The notes below the pieces were generated by a model. The model saw nothing but the letters and a program-made list of their open reading frames with translations, searched no databases and was not told the origin of the DNA. From Anaerolineales bacterium (GTDB taxonomy: Bacteria; Chloroflexota; Anaerolineae; Anaerolineales; Villigracilaceae), in contig JANWWK010000022.1 in assembly GCA_025056175.1 (NCBI GenBank), positions 1-36,889 of the forward strand: a DNA stretch of 36,889 nt, read 5' to 3'. Made by a program: the position numbers and the translations under genes. How positions within the stretch are numbered: the stretch's first letter is position 1; each line of letters starts with the position of its first letter. Below are positions 27,134-35,145 of this stretch, piece by piece.

Positions 27134-28621
27134 TCAACCAATTCTAAATCCGCTTCCGCTCTTCCACGGGCTGAACGGGTCTGGTTCGACTGAATGTTCG
27201 ATTTTCGGGTTTCGATTTTCGAGGGCTGAACCCGCCAGCACTGCCGCAAGCAGGGCTTCGAGCGGTGGCTCGGGCGGCTGCCAATCGAATTCGGTCTCTA
27301 CCCAGCGGGTGTGGATTTTTCCTTCGGCGAACTCCGGGCGCGCCAGGATGGCCTGCAAAAAGTCCAGGTTGCTGGTCACGCCATGCAAAACGGTCTCTTT
27401 CAGCGCGGCACGCATCCGCCGGATGGCCGCCGGGCGGTCTTCGGCATAGACGATGATTTTCGCCAGCAGCGGGTCGTAGAAGCGGGTCACTTCGGAGCCG
27501 GTCACAATGCCACTGTCCACGCGGATTCCCGGCCCGCGCGGTTCGAGGAACTGCAAAATTCTGCCAGTAGAGGGCAAAAAGCCGCCCGCCGGGTCTTCGG
27601 CATACAGGCGGCATTCAATGGCGTGTCCGCGCTGGGTCAGGTCGGCTTGCCGGTAGGGAAACGGCTCACCCGCCGCAACGCGAATCTGCCACTGCGCCAA
27701 ATCCAGCCCGGTGACGGCTTCGGTGACGGGATGCTCCACCTGCAAACGGGTGTTCATTTCGAGGAAATAGAAATCCGCCGTGCGCGGGTCGAAGATAAAC
27801 TCCACCGTGCCAGCGTTGAAGTAGCCGACGGCGCGCGCCGCCGCCACAGCCGCCGCTCCCATCCGCTCGCGGATTTCTGGCGTCAGCAGGGGCGAGGGGC
27901 TTTCTTCGATAATTTTCTGATGGCGGCGCTGCACAGAGCACTCGCGCTCGAACAGGTGAACCAGGTGGCCGTGCCTATCCCCAAAGACCTGAATTTCGAT
28001 GTGATGGGCGTTTTCGATATATTTTTCGAGCAGCAAACGGTCATCGCCAAAGGCATTTTGGGACTCGCGCCGGGCGGATTCTAACGCTTCGGGCATTTCC
28101 CGCGCGGAACGAACCACCCGCATCCCTTTTCCGCCGCCCCCGGCAGCCGCTTTAACTAAAACAGGATACCCGATTCGTTCCGCCGCTTCGATGAACTCTG
28201 TTTCACCCGATAGATTCTCCGCCCCGGGAACGGTCGGCACGCCCGCCGCGCGCATCGTCCGTTTGGATTCGGCCTTGTCGCCCATCGCGCGGATGGCCGA
28301 AGCGGGCGGACCGATGAAGGTCAAACCGGCGGCTGCAACGGCTTCGGCAAACTCCGCATTTTCCGAGAGAAACCCATAGCCAGGGTGGATGGCTTCCGCG
28401 CCGGTCTGTTTCGCGGCCTGTATCACGTTTGAGATGTTCAAATACGATTCTCGCGGCGCAGCCTGCCCAATGTCCACCGCTTCTTCTGCAAAGCGAACGT
28501 GCGGCGCGTCCCTATCTGCCGAAGAATGGACGGCCACTGTGGCAATGCCCAGTTCGCGGCAGGCGCGCATAATGCGGATGGCAATTTCAGCGCGATTGGC
28601 AACCAGGATTTTGCGAAACAT
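27134..28621 (-). CDS. Biotin carboxylase subunit of an acyl-CoA carboxylase
   Basis: The ATP-grasp enzyme carboxylates biotin with bicarbonate and ATP. It has 495 residues from the ATG at 28621, with GGAG 5 nt upstream. FRKILVANRAEIAIRIMRACRELGI opens the preATP-grasp domain. HPGYGFLSENAEFAEA, KAAAGGGGKGMRVV (glycine-rich ATP loop), ERECSVQRRHQKIIEESPSP, FLEMNTRLQVEHPVTE and YDPLLAKIIVY are all conserved. The last 45 residues are low-similarity and include an NRNPKIE segment that resembles translated intergenic repeat. Its ATG overlaps the stop codon of the upstream phosphatase gene (TGATG). With the detached carrier it probably forms a methylcrotonyl-CoA type carboxylase. Confidence 0.94.
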   Translation of the reverse strand: MFRKILVANRAEIAIRIMRACRELGIATVAVHSSADRDAPHVRFAEEAVDIGQAAPRESYLNISNVIQAAKQTGAEAIHPGYGFLSENAEFAEAVAAAGLTFIGPPASAIRAMGDKAESKRTMRAAGVPTVPGAENLSGETEFIEAAERIGYPVLVKAAAGGGGKGMRVVRSAREMPEALESARRESQNAFGDDRLLLEKYIENAHHIEIQVFGDRHGHLVHLFERECSVQRRHQKIIEESPSPLLTPEIRERMGAAAVAAARAVGYFNAGTVEFIFDPRTADFYFLEMNTRLQVEHPVTEAVTGLDLAQWQIRVAAGEPFPYRQADLTQRGHAIECRLYAEDPAGGFLPSTGRILQFLEPRGPGIRVDSGIVTGSEVTRFYDPLLAKIIVYAEDRPAAIRRMRAALKETVLHGVTSNLDFLQAILARPEFAEGKIHTRWVETEFDWQPPEPPLEALLAAVLAGSALENRNPKIEHSVEPDPFSPWKSGSGFRIG

Positions 28622-29823
28622 CACAACTCCACTGCCAGCAGGGGAATTTCCATCTCTTGCGGGGTCAAACCGCCGTGATGACCGTAGTATTTCTGCTCGA
28701 ATTTATCCTTTTCGTACCACCAGACCGATTCGTAGCGATAAGGCAGGATAACCAGGTTGCCGACCCTGGCGCGCAGCCGCTCCGAAACGTCTGGCCCAAA
28801 GTAACCAGCAGACATCAGGTCTTCGGTTTTGACCACCTCCGCTTTGCCTTCCAGCCCTTTCGAGAGCAGTTCGCGGGCTTCGTCCAGCCTGTTCTCGTGA
28901 ACATAGAGGAACATATCGCGGCAGGAGCCGCCGGGGACGAGGTACTCGCCCCTGCGGTTGGTCTTCAGGAATTGACCGATTTGTGGAAAGACGCGGTTCA
29001 GGTAAATGGTGGTGGCCGGGTCCACTTCCGATTGGCCGTGGTCGGCGGTCAACAGGAGCAGGGTACGGCCTTTGGCAAGTGGCACAGAGAAGAAGAACCG
29101 CTCCAGAGCGTAGAGGAACAGTTCAATTTCGGCCTCCACCTGACGCGAAGCCGGGCCGTAATCGTGACTGACCGAGTCGATTTTGTCGTAGTAGAAAAAG
29201 AAATAGTTCCTGCCGCGCGCTTCCTGCAGCGCGAGCGAGAGATTGACGAACATCTCCGCCGGAGATTTGAAGCCGCGCGCGGTTGCGCCCTCGAAGACGA
29301 TGTTGGAGTAGGTGGAGGGGGTGTATTCGCGGTGCTGAAAGACAGTCGAGTGGACGCCCTGCGCCTGGAGTTTTTGGTACAACGTGCCGGTTGGATAGAG
29401 TTTCTGGGGGTCTATGCCGGTGGCTTTGAGTTGGTCGCGTTCCGCCGTGCCGGAAAACGAGAACAGGAGCGGAACAATCATGGCGTCGAGCAGAGGTTCG
29501 TAGTAATTCCACTCGAACACGCCGCTTTGCCCCACGTTTAGGCCGGTGTGAATGCAGGTGACATGCCCAGACGTGGTGGAGGGGAATTGCGAAGTCCATT
29601 TGGCAGCCAGCCCGTGGCGGATAAAGCGGTCGAGAACCGGGTGAGCGGCGAATTTCTCGAAGTGCCGCCAGCCAAAGCCATCTATGAAGCCCAGAATAAC
29701 GGTGTCGTAGCCACCCGCGAACGGTTCGAGCGGATGCCCTCCCTCGAACAGGCCGGTGAGAATGCCCGGCAACCCGGCAAAGCCGCCGGGGCCGTACGTT
29801 GGTTTGACGAATTCGGGGTGCAT
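28621..29823 (-). CDS. Alkaline phosphatase superfamily phosphodiesterase (NPP-like)
   Basis: This 400-residue metal-dependent phosphatase or phosphodiesterase has the two-zinc site pattern of the NPP/PglZ-like group. GFIDGFGW carries metal-binding Asp48. PSTTSGH (81-87) holds the nucleophilic Thr. YDKIDSVSHDYGP, LLTADHGQSEV and the final YYGHHGGLTPQEMEIPL provide the remaining Asp and His ligands. There is no signal peptide, which is unusual for NPP enzymes but common in the cytoplasmic group found in Chloroflexota and archaea. The ATG at 29823 lies 6 nt after an extended TATAAT, so its mRNA may be leaderless. The biotin carboxylase gene follows at a TGATG overlap. The substrate is unknown. 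Confidence 0.88.
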   Translation of the reverse strand: MHPEFVKPTYGPGGFAGLPGILTGLFEGGHPLEPFAGGYDTVILGFIDGFGWRHFEKFAAHPVLDRFIRHGLAAKWTSQFPSTTSGHVTCIHTGLNVGQSGVFEWNYYEPLLDAMIVPLLFSFSGTAERDQLKATGIDPQKLYPTGTLYQKLQAQGVHSTVFQHREYTPSTYSNIVFEGATARGFKSPAEMFVNLSLALQEARGRNYFFFYYDKIDSVSHDYGPASRQVEAEIELFLYALERFFFSVPLAKGRTLLLLTADHGQSEVDPATTIYLNRVFPQIGQFLKTNRRGEYLVPGGSCRDMFLYVHENRLDEARELLSKGLEGKAEVVKTEDLMSAGYFGPDVSERLRARVGNLVILPYRYESVWWYEKDKFEQKYYGHHGGLTPQEMEIPLLAVEL

Positions 29824-29829
29824 GGGTGG

Positions 29830-29838
29830 ATTATATCA
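29830..29838 (-). promoter_or_regulatory. Extended -10 promoter for the phosphatase gene
   Basis: On the minus strand TGA-TATAAT (29838-29830) lies only 6 nt before the ATG at 29823. A start 7 nt after the -10 box would fall on the A of the ATG. No -35 of note is seen. Confidence 0.55.
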
Positions 29839-29858
29839 ACACTGTGCGGATGACGCAT

Positions 29859-31472
29859 TTACGGCAGGGAGATGAAATAGATGCGGCCATCCTCTGCACG
29901 GGAGAGCAGTTCCATGTGGACATACGGCGCAAGCCGGTCGGGGTCATCCGAGTACTGGTAAGGGTCGCGGTTGAACCAGACCAGGTAACCGGGCATCTCG
30001 GGCCAACCGGCGGGGAAGGCGGACTGTGCTGTGTTGCTCCCGACGGATGGAACACGCTGAATCGGGCGGCGCAAGTAGAACCAGGCTGCCCGTGGCACGT
30101 TGCTATACACCACAGCGTCCGGTTCATTTACCAGCAGTTTCTGCGCCTGTTGAATGATTTCCGAGTGCCGATACACGCGGTTATTGAACACGTTGTAATT
30201 GTGCCATTCGCCGGCATTGGCACTGCGAATGTATTTTTCGATGCGCGCAAACGGATACACGCTCCACAGGGCAAAAATGATAAGCATCCCCAGTGAGACC
30301 ACGCGCGGGGAAAAGCGAAGATGCGGTAAGACAAGACGGTCGAGAATGCTGAACAGAATGACCAGCACCGGCAGCATCACAATCACGTAGTAACGGTCAG
30401 ATAAAATATCGCGGTGATGCCGGCTGATGATGTTTGCGCTGGTAGAAAAGAAATATACCGCAGCAAAAAGCATCATCGCGGCCAAAGCCGGGTGAGCAAA
30501 GAAGTTCAACCAGTTGCGCCAATCGTTTTTGCGGTTCAGGAGGAGTAAAACCAGCACAAGCACCGCCATCACCAGCAGGGGCTCAAGCAGCCCATCGGCT
30601 GAAATGGTGCGGTAGGGGACAAACCAATAGAGAATTTTGCGAAAGCCCTGCAAAACATTTTCCACAAAGTTCACCTTGCCGCTTACCTCGCCCCAAATCG
30701 TGCCATACAGACGGTAATTGTGCAGATAAATCCATGCGCCAAGCGGCAGAAGAGAGAACACCCCCAGCAAGCCTGCCAGCAAAAGGGCTGTTTTCCACTG
30801 TCTGCGGTGGACATACAGAACCAGCAATGCGGCAGTGACCCCTTGCGAAAGGCCGGAAAAACGCAACAGAGGTGAGAACATGGAAAGCAGCAACAAGGCA
30901 ATGAAAGCAGCGAGAGACGGTGCTTCCAGATACTGCCAACAGGCAAAAAAGAACAACAGCGTCAACGTCAGATAAAGCGGGTCCGAAAGAACGGCGGTGT
31001 GCATGCGCAGACTGGAAATGGATAAGAGCAGAAAGAGCGAACCGAGCAGAAAATAGAGAGGCCGTTTCCGAAAAACACGATAGAGCCACCAACTCGCCAG
31101 CGCAGTGTTGACCCCCAGCAACAACACGTTCAGAAACCATGCCACCAGGAAGACATCCGCGCGCAACAACCACGCCAGGGCTGCAATCGTCAGCACCAGC
31201 AAGGGCGGAAACGCTACAAACGGTTCACCGGAATTGTCCACGAATCCCCGTCCGGCCAGTAGATTCTCTGCCGTCGAAAGGTAAAAAATCGAATCGCCCG
31301 AGACCCCTGCCCCGTAAACGCGGGTGGCCGCCAGGCCCAGCGCCAGGCTCACGAGCAAGAGCACAAAAACAAACCACCTTGCAAGACGCGGGTTGGCCAG
31401 CTGCTGCACGGCATCGAACAGGAATTGCGCCAGGGCGCGGAATGAATTCAGCAAAAAAGGCAAACGAGTCAT
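29859..31472 (-). CDS. GT-C fold membrane glycosyltransferase (PMT_2/ArnT-like)
   Basis: This 537-residue protein has about 10-12 hydrophobic helices followed by a soluble C-terminal part of about 130 residues. A conserved acidic residue lies in the first outer loop (GVSGDSIFYLSTAENLLAG), the position of the catalytic Asp in GT39/ArnT-type enzymes that use polyprenyl-phosphate sugars. HRDILSDRYYVIVMLPVLVILF and RYRLYGTIWG-like loops also fit. The acceptor is unknown; cell-surface glycans or proteins are likely. The ATG at 31472 lies 9 nt after a TATAAT in the gap after the GH28-like gene, so it may have its own leaderless transcript. Confidence 0.78.
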   Translation of the reverse strand: MTRLPFLLNSFRALAQFLFDAVQQLANPRLARWFVFVLLLVSLALGLAATRVYGAGVSGDSIFYLSTAENLLAGRGFVDNSGEPFVAFPPLLVLTIAALAWLLRADVFLVAWFLNVLLLGVNTALASWWLYRVFRKRPLYFLLGSLFLLLSISSLRMHTAVLSDPLYLTLTLLFFFACWQYLEAPSLAAFIALLLLSMFSPLLRFSGLSQGVTAALLVLYVHRRQWKTALLLAGLLGVFSLLPLGAWIYLHNYRLYGTIWGEVSGKVNFVENVLQGFRKILYWFVPYRTISADGLLEPLLVMAVLVLVLLLLNRKNDWRNWLNFFAHPALAAMMLFAAVYFFSTSANIISRHHRDILSDRYYVIVMLPVLVILFSILDRLVLPHLRFSPRVVSLGMLIIFALWSVYPFARIEKYIRSANAGEWHNYNVFNNRVYRHSEIIQQAQKLLVNEPDAVVYSNVPRAAWFYLRRPIQRVPSVGSNTAQSAFPAGWPEMPGYLVWFNRDPYQYSDDPDRLAPYVHMELLSRAEDGRIYFISLP

Positions 31473-31481
31473 CAGGGCGCA

Positions 31482-31489
31482 ATTATACA
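31482..31489 (-). promoter_or_regulatory. -10 promoter element for the glycosyltransferase gene
   Basis: On the minus strand TG-TATAAT (31489-31482) ends 9 nt before the ATG at 31472, in the 36-nt gap after the GH28-like gene. A TTGATT lies 19 nt before TATAAT, a poor spacing. The expected leader is at most a few nt. Confidence 0.45.
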
Positions 31490-31508
31490 GCCTGACCGCG
31501 CCGCCGAA

Positions 31509-32816
31509 TCAATGGAATGTGATGTCTTTGGAATGTGCGGTGTAGAGCGGCAGGTCTTCCGGCTTCAGCACAGGCCGTCCGCCCAGGCGGAAGTTCTCGA
31601 AATGGACGCCCTCGATGGTGTGGTCGGCATCCCAGCCGCCGATGACCGAGATGGTGTAGCCGGGATTGAAGATGCTCTCGTCCACTTCGATATTTCGCAG
31701 GGTGACGTTCCGCACCTGTCCGCGCTGTTCATCGTGATTGAAGCGCGAGCGCATGATGCGAAAATCTATCAGTTTATCGTAGTGATGCTCAACGCGGATA
31801 TTCTCAAAGACCACGTTCTCCACCACCGCCCGGTCGCCGTTGTGGATGCTGAACGGCGCGCCCTGACCGTGTACGCACAGGATGTCTATGTCCTCGAAGC
31901 GGATGTGACGCACAGATTCCGCCTGCAATTCGTGACCGATTTCGAGCGCGTTGCCCGCCTCCGCATTCCACAAGACGCAGCCCCGCGCCGTGACGTTTTC
32001 TACATCTCCGCGCCAATCTACCCCCAGGGGGCTATCGCCGCGCGTAGATTTGATGCAAATGCCATCATCGTTGTTGCGGATACAGCAATTTTCGATAAGC
32101 ACATCCCGCGAGCCGACCACGTCAATCCCATCCGAGCCAACGATGCGCCCGATTTCACGCACGTTTTGGATGAGCACGTCGCGGCACGCGCCGATGACCA
32201 GCATCCACGATTCAGGCTGAATCAGGACGATGTCGCGGATGGTCACGTTTCGGCAGCCTTCGACGACCAGCAGGCGGTCACGCGGCCCGGGTTTGTGATG
32301 CGCTTCGCTCCAGCCGCCATCCAGAATTCCGCCGCCGCAAATCGTCACGTTTTCGGCGTTGGAGATGCGAAGCGCCCCGCGCAAGACCGCGCCGGGTTCG
32401 ATGCACAGCGTTTCGCCGCTTTTCAGGGTGATTTTGCCCGCGTCCGCTACCGTCCCGGCAGGGATGCGGCGCACGTGCGCGCCCGCGGCGGGCAGATTCA
32501 GGTCGAGCGGGTTGACGTAAAGAAACAGCGGGTTGACCCCTTCCGGCTGAAGGACGTAATTCCCCGCGCCCGGCAGGGTAAAACGAAGGGTATCCCCCGT
32601 TCGTTCGGTGGCAATCCCCCGGCGCAGGGGATGCACCGCCGCCACGCCCGCCCCGGCTGGAAGCGTCACCTCCACGTGGACGGCGCCGTCGCTCCCAAAA
32701 GTGACAAAATCGGCGACGGCGGTGTGATAAACGAATTGCTCCGTCCCTTCGGCAAGCAGGCGGTAGGCGGTGGAAGCAGGGCAGGAGGGGGAGTAAGTGC
32801 AGGTAGAGAGAGTCAT
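31509..32816 (-). CDS. GH28-like right-handed beta-helix glycoside hydrolase
   Basis: This 435-residue protein has an N-terminal beta-sandwich-like part (1-115) and a C-terminal beta-helix with many NVTIRDI/NVTLRNI coils. The polygalacturonase-family active-site pattern is present in altered form: GSDGID (D229, D232), NNDDGI (D250, D251) and EIGHEL (H295) stand for the NTD, DD and GHG motifs. This supports hydrolysis of a galacturonan, rhamnogalacturonan or related glycan. The N-terminal part resembles that of dextranase-like (GH49) enzymes, so the exact family is open. No signal peptide is visible. The ATG at 32816 has no SD and follows a degenerate heptamer array by 2 nt. The next Met is about residue 205. 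Confidence 0.82.
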   Translation of the reverse strand: MTLSTCTYSPSCPASTAYRLLAEGTEQFVYHTAVADFVTFGSDGAVHVEVTLPAGAGVAAVHPLRRGIATERTGDTLRFTLPGAGNYVLQPEGVNPLFLYVNPLDLNLPAAGAHVRRIPAGTVADAGKITLKSGETLCIEPGAVLRGALRISNAENVTICGGGILDGGWSEAHHKPGPRDRLLVVEGCRNVTIRDIVLIQPESWMLVIGACRDVLIQNVREIGRIVGSDGIDVVGSRDVLIENCCIRNNDDGICIKSTRGDSPLGVDWRGDVENVTARGCVLWNAEAGNALEIGHELQAESVRHIRFEDIDILCVHGQGAPFSIHNGDRAVVENVVFENIRVEHHYDKLIDFRIMRSRFNHDEQRGQVRNVTLRNIEVDESIFNPGYTISVIGGWDADHTIEGVHFENFRLGGRPVLKPEDLPLYTAHSKDITFH

Positions 32817-32818
32817 GG

Positions 32819-32910
32819 CAGTTATCAGTAAGAGTTATCAGTTGTCTGTTGGTGGTTGGCAGTTGTGATGAATGACGAATATCCAATCATCAATCTTCAA
32901 TCATCAAGCA
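32819..32910. repeat. Degenerate heptamer arrays before the GH28-like gene
   Basis: From 32819 the plus strand has CAGTTAT, CAGTAAG, a 6-nt AGTTAT, CAGTTGT and, after a gap, another CAGTTGT. From about 32884 to 32910 the second family appears (minus strand GATGATT, GAAGATT, GATGATT). The first family ends 2 nt before the ATG at 32816. The second forms the last codons and stop of the upstream glycosidase gene. Confidence 0.7.
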
Positions 32911-35143
32911 CCAACCTTCCCTGCCCAAAATGCTCAAACCAGCAGGTGTGCAGTCCACTGTCCTGCGTCCAGCGGCAGGGGAGGGGGTTGCCGTCCAAAT
33001 CGGTCAGCGTAGCGGCGGGGAGCGGGGCGGAGAAGGTCATTTGGGCAAGTCCAAATGCCGTGAAACGGTAGCAGGTTCCGGTCTGGGCATGTTCCATGTC
33101 CTCCAGTTGGACGGAAGAGCGCAGCAACAGGGGGCGTTCCGGGGCGGAGACGAGTCGAATCCGATGCGTCTCCCCTGCCCGCAGCCGGGCTTGTGGCAAT
33201 TGCAGCGTGCCGGGGACGAACTGACCGTCTATCTCCAGCCCCAGCGCGTGACCCGTTGCACCAAATTCGATTTCCAGCAAACTGCTGCGCCAGGGATAGG
33301 CTGAAATGCGCTCAAAAGCCGCCGTGGGGCGCAGCGCCAACCCGTAGGGCAGGCGGCGCAAACCGAGCGCCGTCCACGCGCCCAGCCAGGCGCCCATTGC
33401 AAAGCCCTGCGGACGGATGTCGTGATACAGGTTGCCCTGCGGCGCGTTGAACTTTTCGGGCATCGCGCCGCCCATCGGCAGAAATTTGCCGGGTCGTTCG
33501 GTTTCTTCGGCAATCCGCTGGTGCAGAGCGAGCAGTTTTTCTTCCGGGTAGAGCCAGGGGTCGGCAGCAGCCAGCGCGGAACACAGCCCGTTTATCCAGT
33601 GCATATCGGGGTGGGCGCGCACGTCATCCAGCACGGCGGCAAGCACCGTATCCCAGTCCGCCAGCGGGGCGAAATTGGGCAGGGTCAGCCCCCACAGGGC
33701 GCAGCTGGGCGCCTGCCCCCAATGCGGCACAGTGACGCACGCACCGTCGTCCAGCGTTTGCCAGGCATAGACCGGAATGCCCGCGTTGCGCGTCTGGAGC
33801 AGGCGTTCCAGTTCCGTCCAGAGTCTCCGGGCGCGCTCCAGATAGCGCGGCTCGCGCCGCATCGCCGCCAGCATGGCGTACGTGCTGTGCATGAGCAGGT
33901 TGAAATAGACATCGTAATTGCGCGTCACGCCCTGCCTCTGCCAGTGCAGCCCGTCGCCCGCCAGCGGCACGGGCTTGCCGATGGCAAAATCCACCCCGCA
34001 ATCGCGGTGTCCCACCGTCGGCGTCTCATCGGCGAAATGCTCGCCATACAGCCCGCGCGCCTCGTCCCAGGTCATCTGCTCCACCCAGTGCAGGGCTTCG
34101 TCCAGCAAGTCCCAATCGGCAGGGGTGACGAACTCCAGGTGTCCGACCTGCGTCCAGTGGGTGAAGAGCGTCCAGGTGACGTAGAAAATCCCGTCCTCCT
34201 CCAGCCGCCCAAACCGGCGGTGAATCAACTGCCCGAACATCCGTCCGCGCGGCAAGCCGGGTTCGTCCACGAAGGTCGGGTTATCGAGCAACAGCCGCCC
34301 CAGTTCCGCCAGTTTGTGCGTCCAGCCCGCCGCCGCCATGAACGGGAAAGCAAACCCGGCATCGCGCACCCAAATCAGATAATAAATCGCCTTGAGCGAA
34401 GCCCGAAACGCCCCGCTCTCGTCAATCATCGAATGCAGACCGCGGACGACTTTGCGGCGCAGGGCTTCCAGTTGCGGATGGGCGCGTGCGTGGGTGTAGC
34501 CGCTTTTTTCGATGTCCTGGAGAAGCGACTCGGTCTCGTTTAAGTGGCTGGAAACCGGCTTTTGGGCGGCTTCCGTCAAACGGGCGTGGATTCTTTCGCC
34601 CCGCAGCCCGCTTCCGATTACAAACAGTTGCCCGGCTGCAAGTTCCGCCCGCGCGTAGCGGCTGTTTTCCGGCGCGAAGATGTGACTGTAGCGGATGCTG
34701 CCTGCCCCTGCCCCGGCGCACGCCGCGAACTCGAAGGGGAAGCGCGGCTCCGGGTGTTGAACGTGGAACAGGCGCGGTTCTGCCGCGAGAACGTCATCGT
34801 GCCGGAAAGTTTTCAACTCCACCGTGAGCGGCTTCTCGCCCCACACAAAGACGGCGGCGGTATCGGCGCGCACCGCCAGATGCAGAGTTTGCCCCTCGAA
34901 GTACAGGACGCTGTGATAGGGGTCGTAATCACAGCGCAGGAACGACTCCAGCCCGCAGCCGGGCAGAGTAATTTCCTGAAAAATCGTCAGATGGTCGTCG
35001 CGGTGCGAGTAGTTGCGGTCGGCGCAATCGGTGGATTTGCCCGCCAGCGGCGACCACCACAGTTCCAGGCGCGCATCATCCAGGCGATATTCCACGCGCA
35101 GGGCTTGCGGGTTGGAGAGAAAAATCTGGGTCGGGTGGGTCAT
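32897..35143 (-). CDS. Probable (alpha/alpha)6-barrel glycoside hydrolase, family not identified
   Basis: This protein has 748 residues from the ATG at 35143, which lies 2 nt after the stop of the upstream glycosidase. The N-terminal 200 residues are beta-rich. From about residue 215 onward the sequence is helical with repeated aromatic-rich motifs. YYLIWVRDAGFAFPF near 254-268 resembles the WPRDA-type segment of glucoamylase-fold enzymes and probably lines the active site. GAMPEKFNAPQGNLYHDIRPQGFAMGAWLGAW and a final beta domain follow. No signal peptide is seen. The substrate is unknown, but the neighbouring GH28-like and GH63-like genes suggest plant-type heteroglycans. The last codons are made of the heptamer repeat. 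Confidence 0.75.
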   Translation of the reverse strand: MTHPTQIFLSNPQALRVEYRLDDARLELWWSPLAGKSTDCADRNYSHRDDHLTIFQEITLPGCGLESFLRCDYDPYHSVLYFEGQTLHLAVRADTAAVFVWGEKPLTVELKTFRHDDVLAAEPRLFHVQHPEPRFPFEFAACAGAGAGSIRYSHIFAPENSRYARAELAAGQLFVIGSGLRGERIHARLTEAAQKPVSSHLNETESLLQDIEKSGYTHARAHPQLEALRRKVVRGLHSMIDESGAFRASLKAIYYLIWVRDAGFAFPFMAAAGWTHKLAELGRLLLDNPTFVDEPGLPRGRMFGQLIHRRFGRLEEDGIFYVTWTLFTHWTQVGHLEFVTPADWDLLDEALHWVEQMTWDEARGLYGEHFADETPTVGHRDCGVDFAIGKPVPLAGDGLHWQRQGVTRNYDVYFNLLMHSTYAMLAAMRREPRYLERARRLWTELERLLQTRNAGIPVYAWQTLDDGACVTVPHWGQAPSCALWGLTLPNFAPLADWDTVLAAVLDDVRAHPDMHWINGLCSALAAADPWLYPEEKLLALHQRIAEETERPGKFLPMGGAMPEKFNAPQGNLYHDIRPQGFAMGAWLGAWTALGLRRLPYGLALRPTAAFERISAYPWRSSLLEIEFGATGHALGLEIDGQFVPGTLQLPQARLRAGETHRIRLVSAPERPLLLRSSVQLEDMEHAQTGTCYRFTAFGLAQMTFSAPLPAATLTDLDGNPLPCRWTQDSGLHTCWFEHFGQGRLVLDD

Positions 35144-35145
35144 CG

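Noticed and set aside
31512-32831. Long plus-strand open frame of 439 codons opposite the GH28-like gene
   Set aside because: The opposite strand carries clear beta-helix and active-site motifs. This frame is an antisense shadow of GC-rich coding DNA.
33422-34543. Plus-strand open frame of 373 codons inside the 748-residue glycosidase gene
   Set aside because: It has no recognisable domain, and composition rich in Arg/Gln/Pro fits an antisense shadow.
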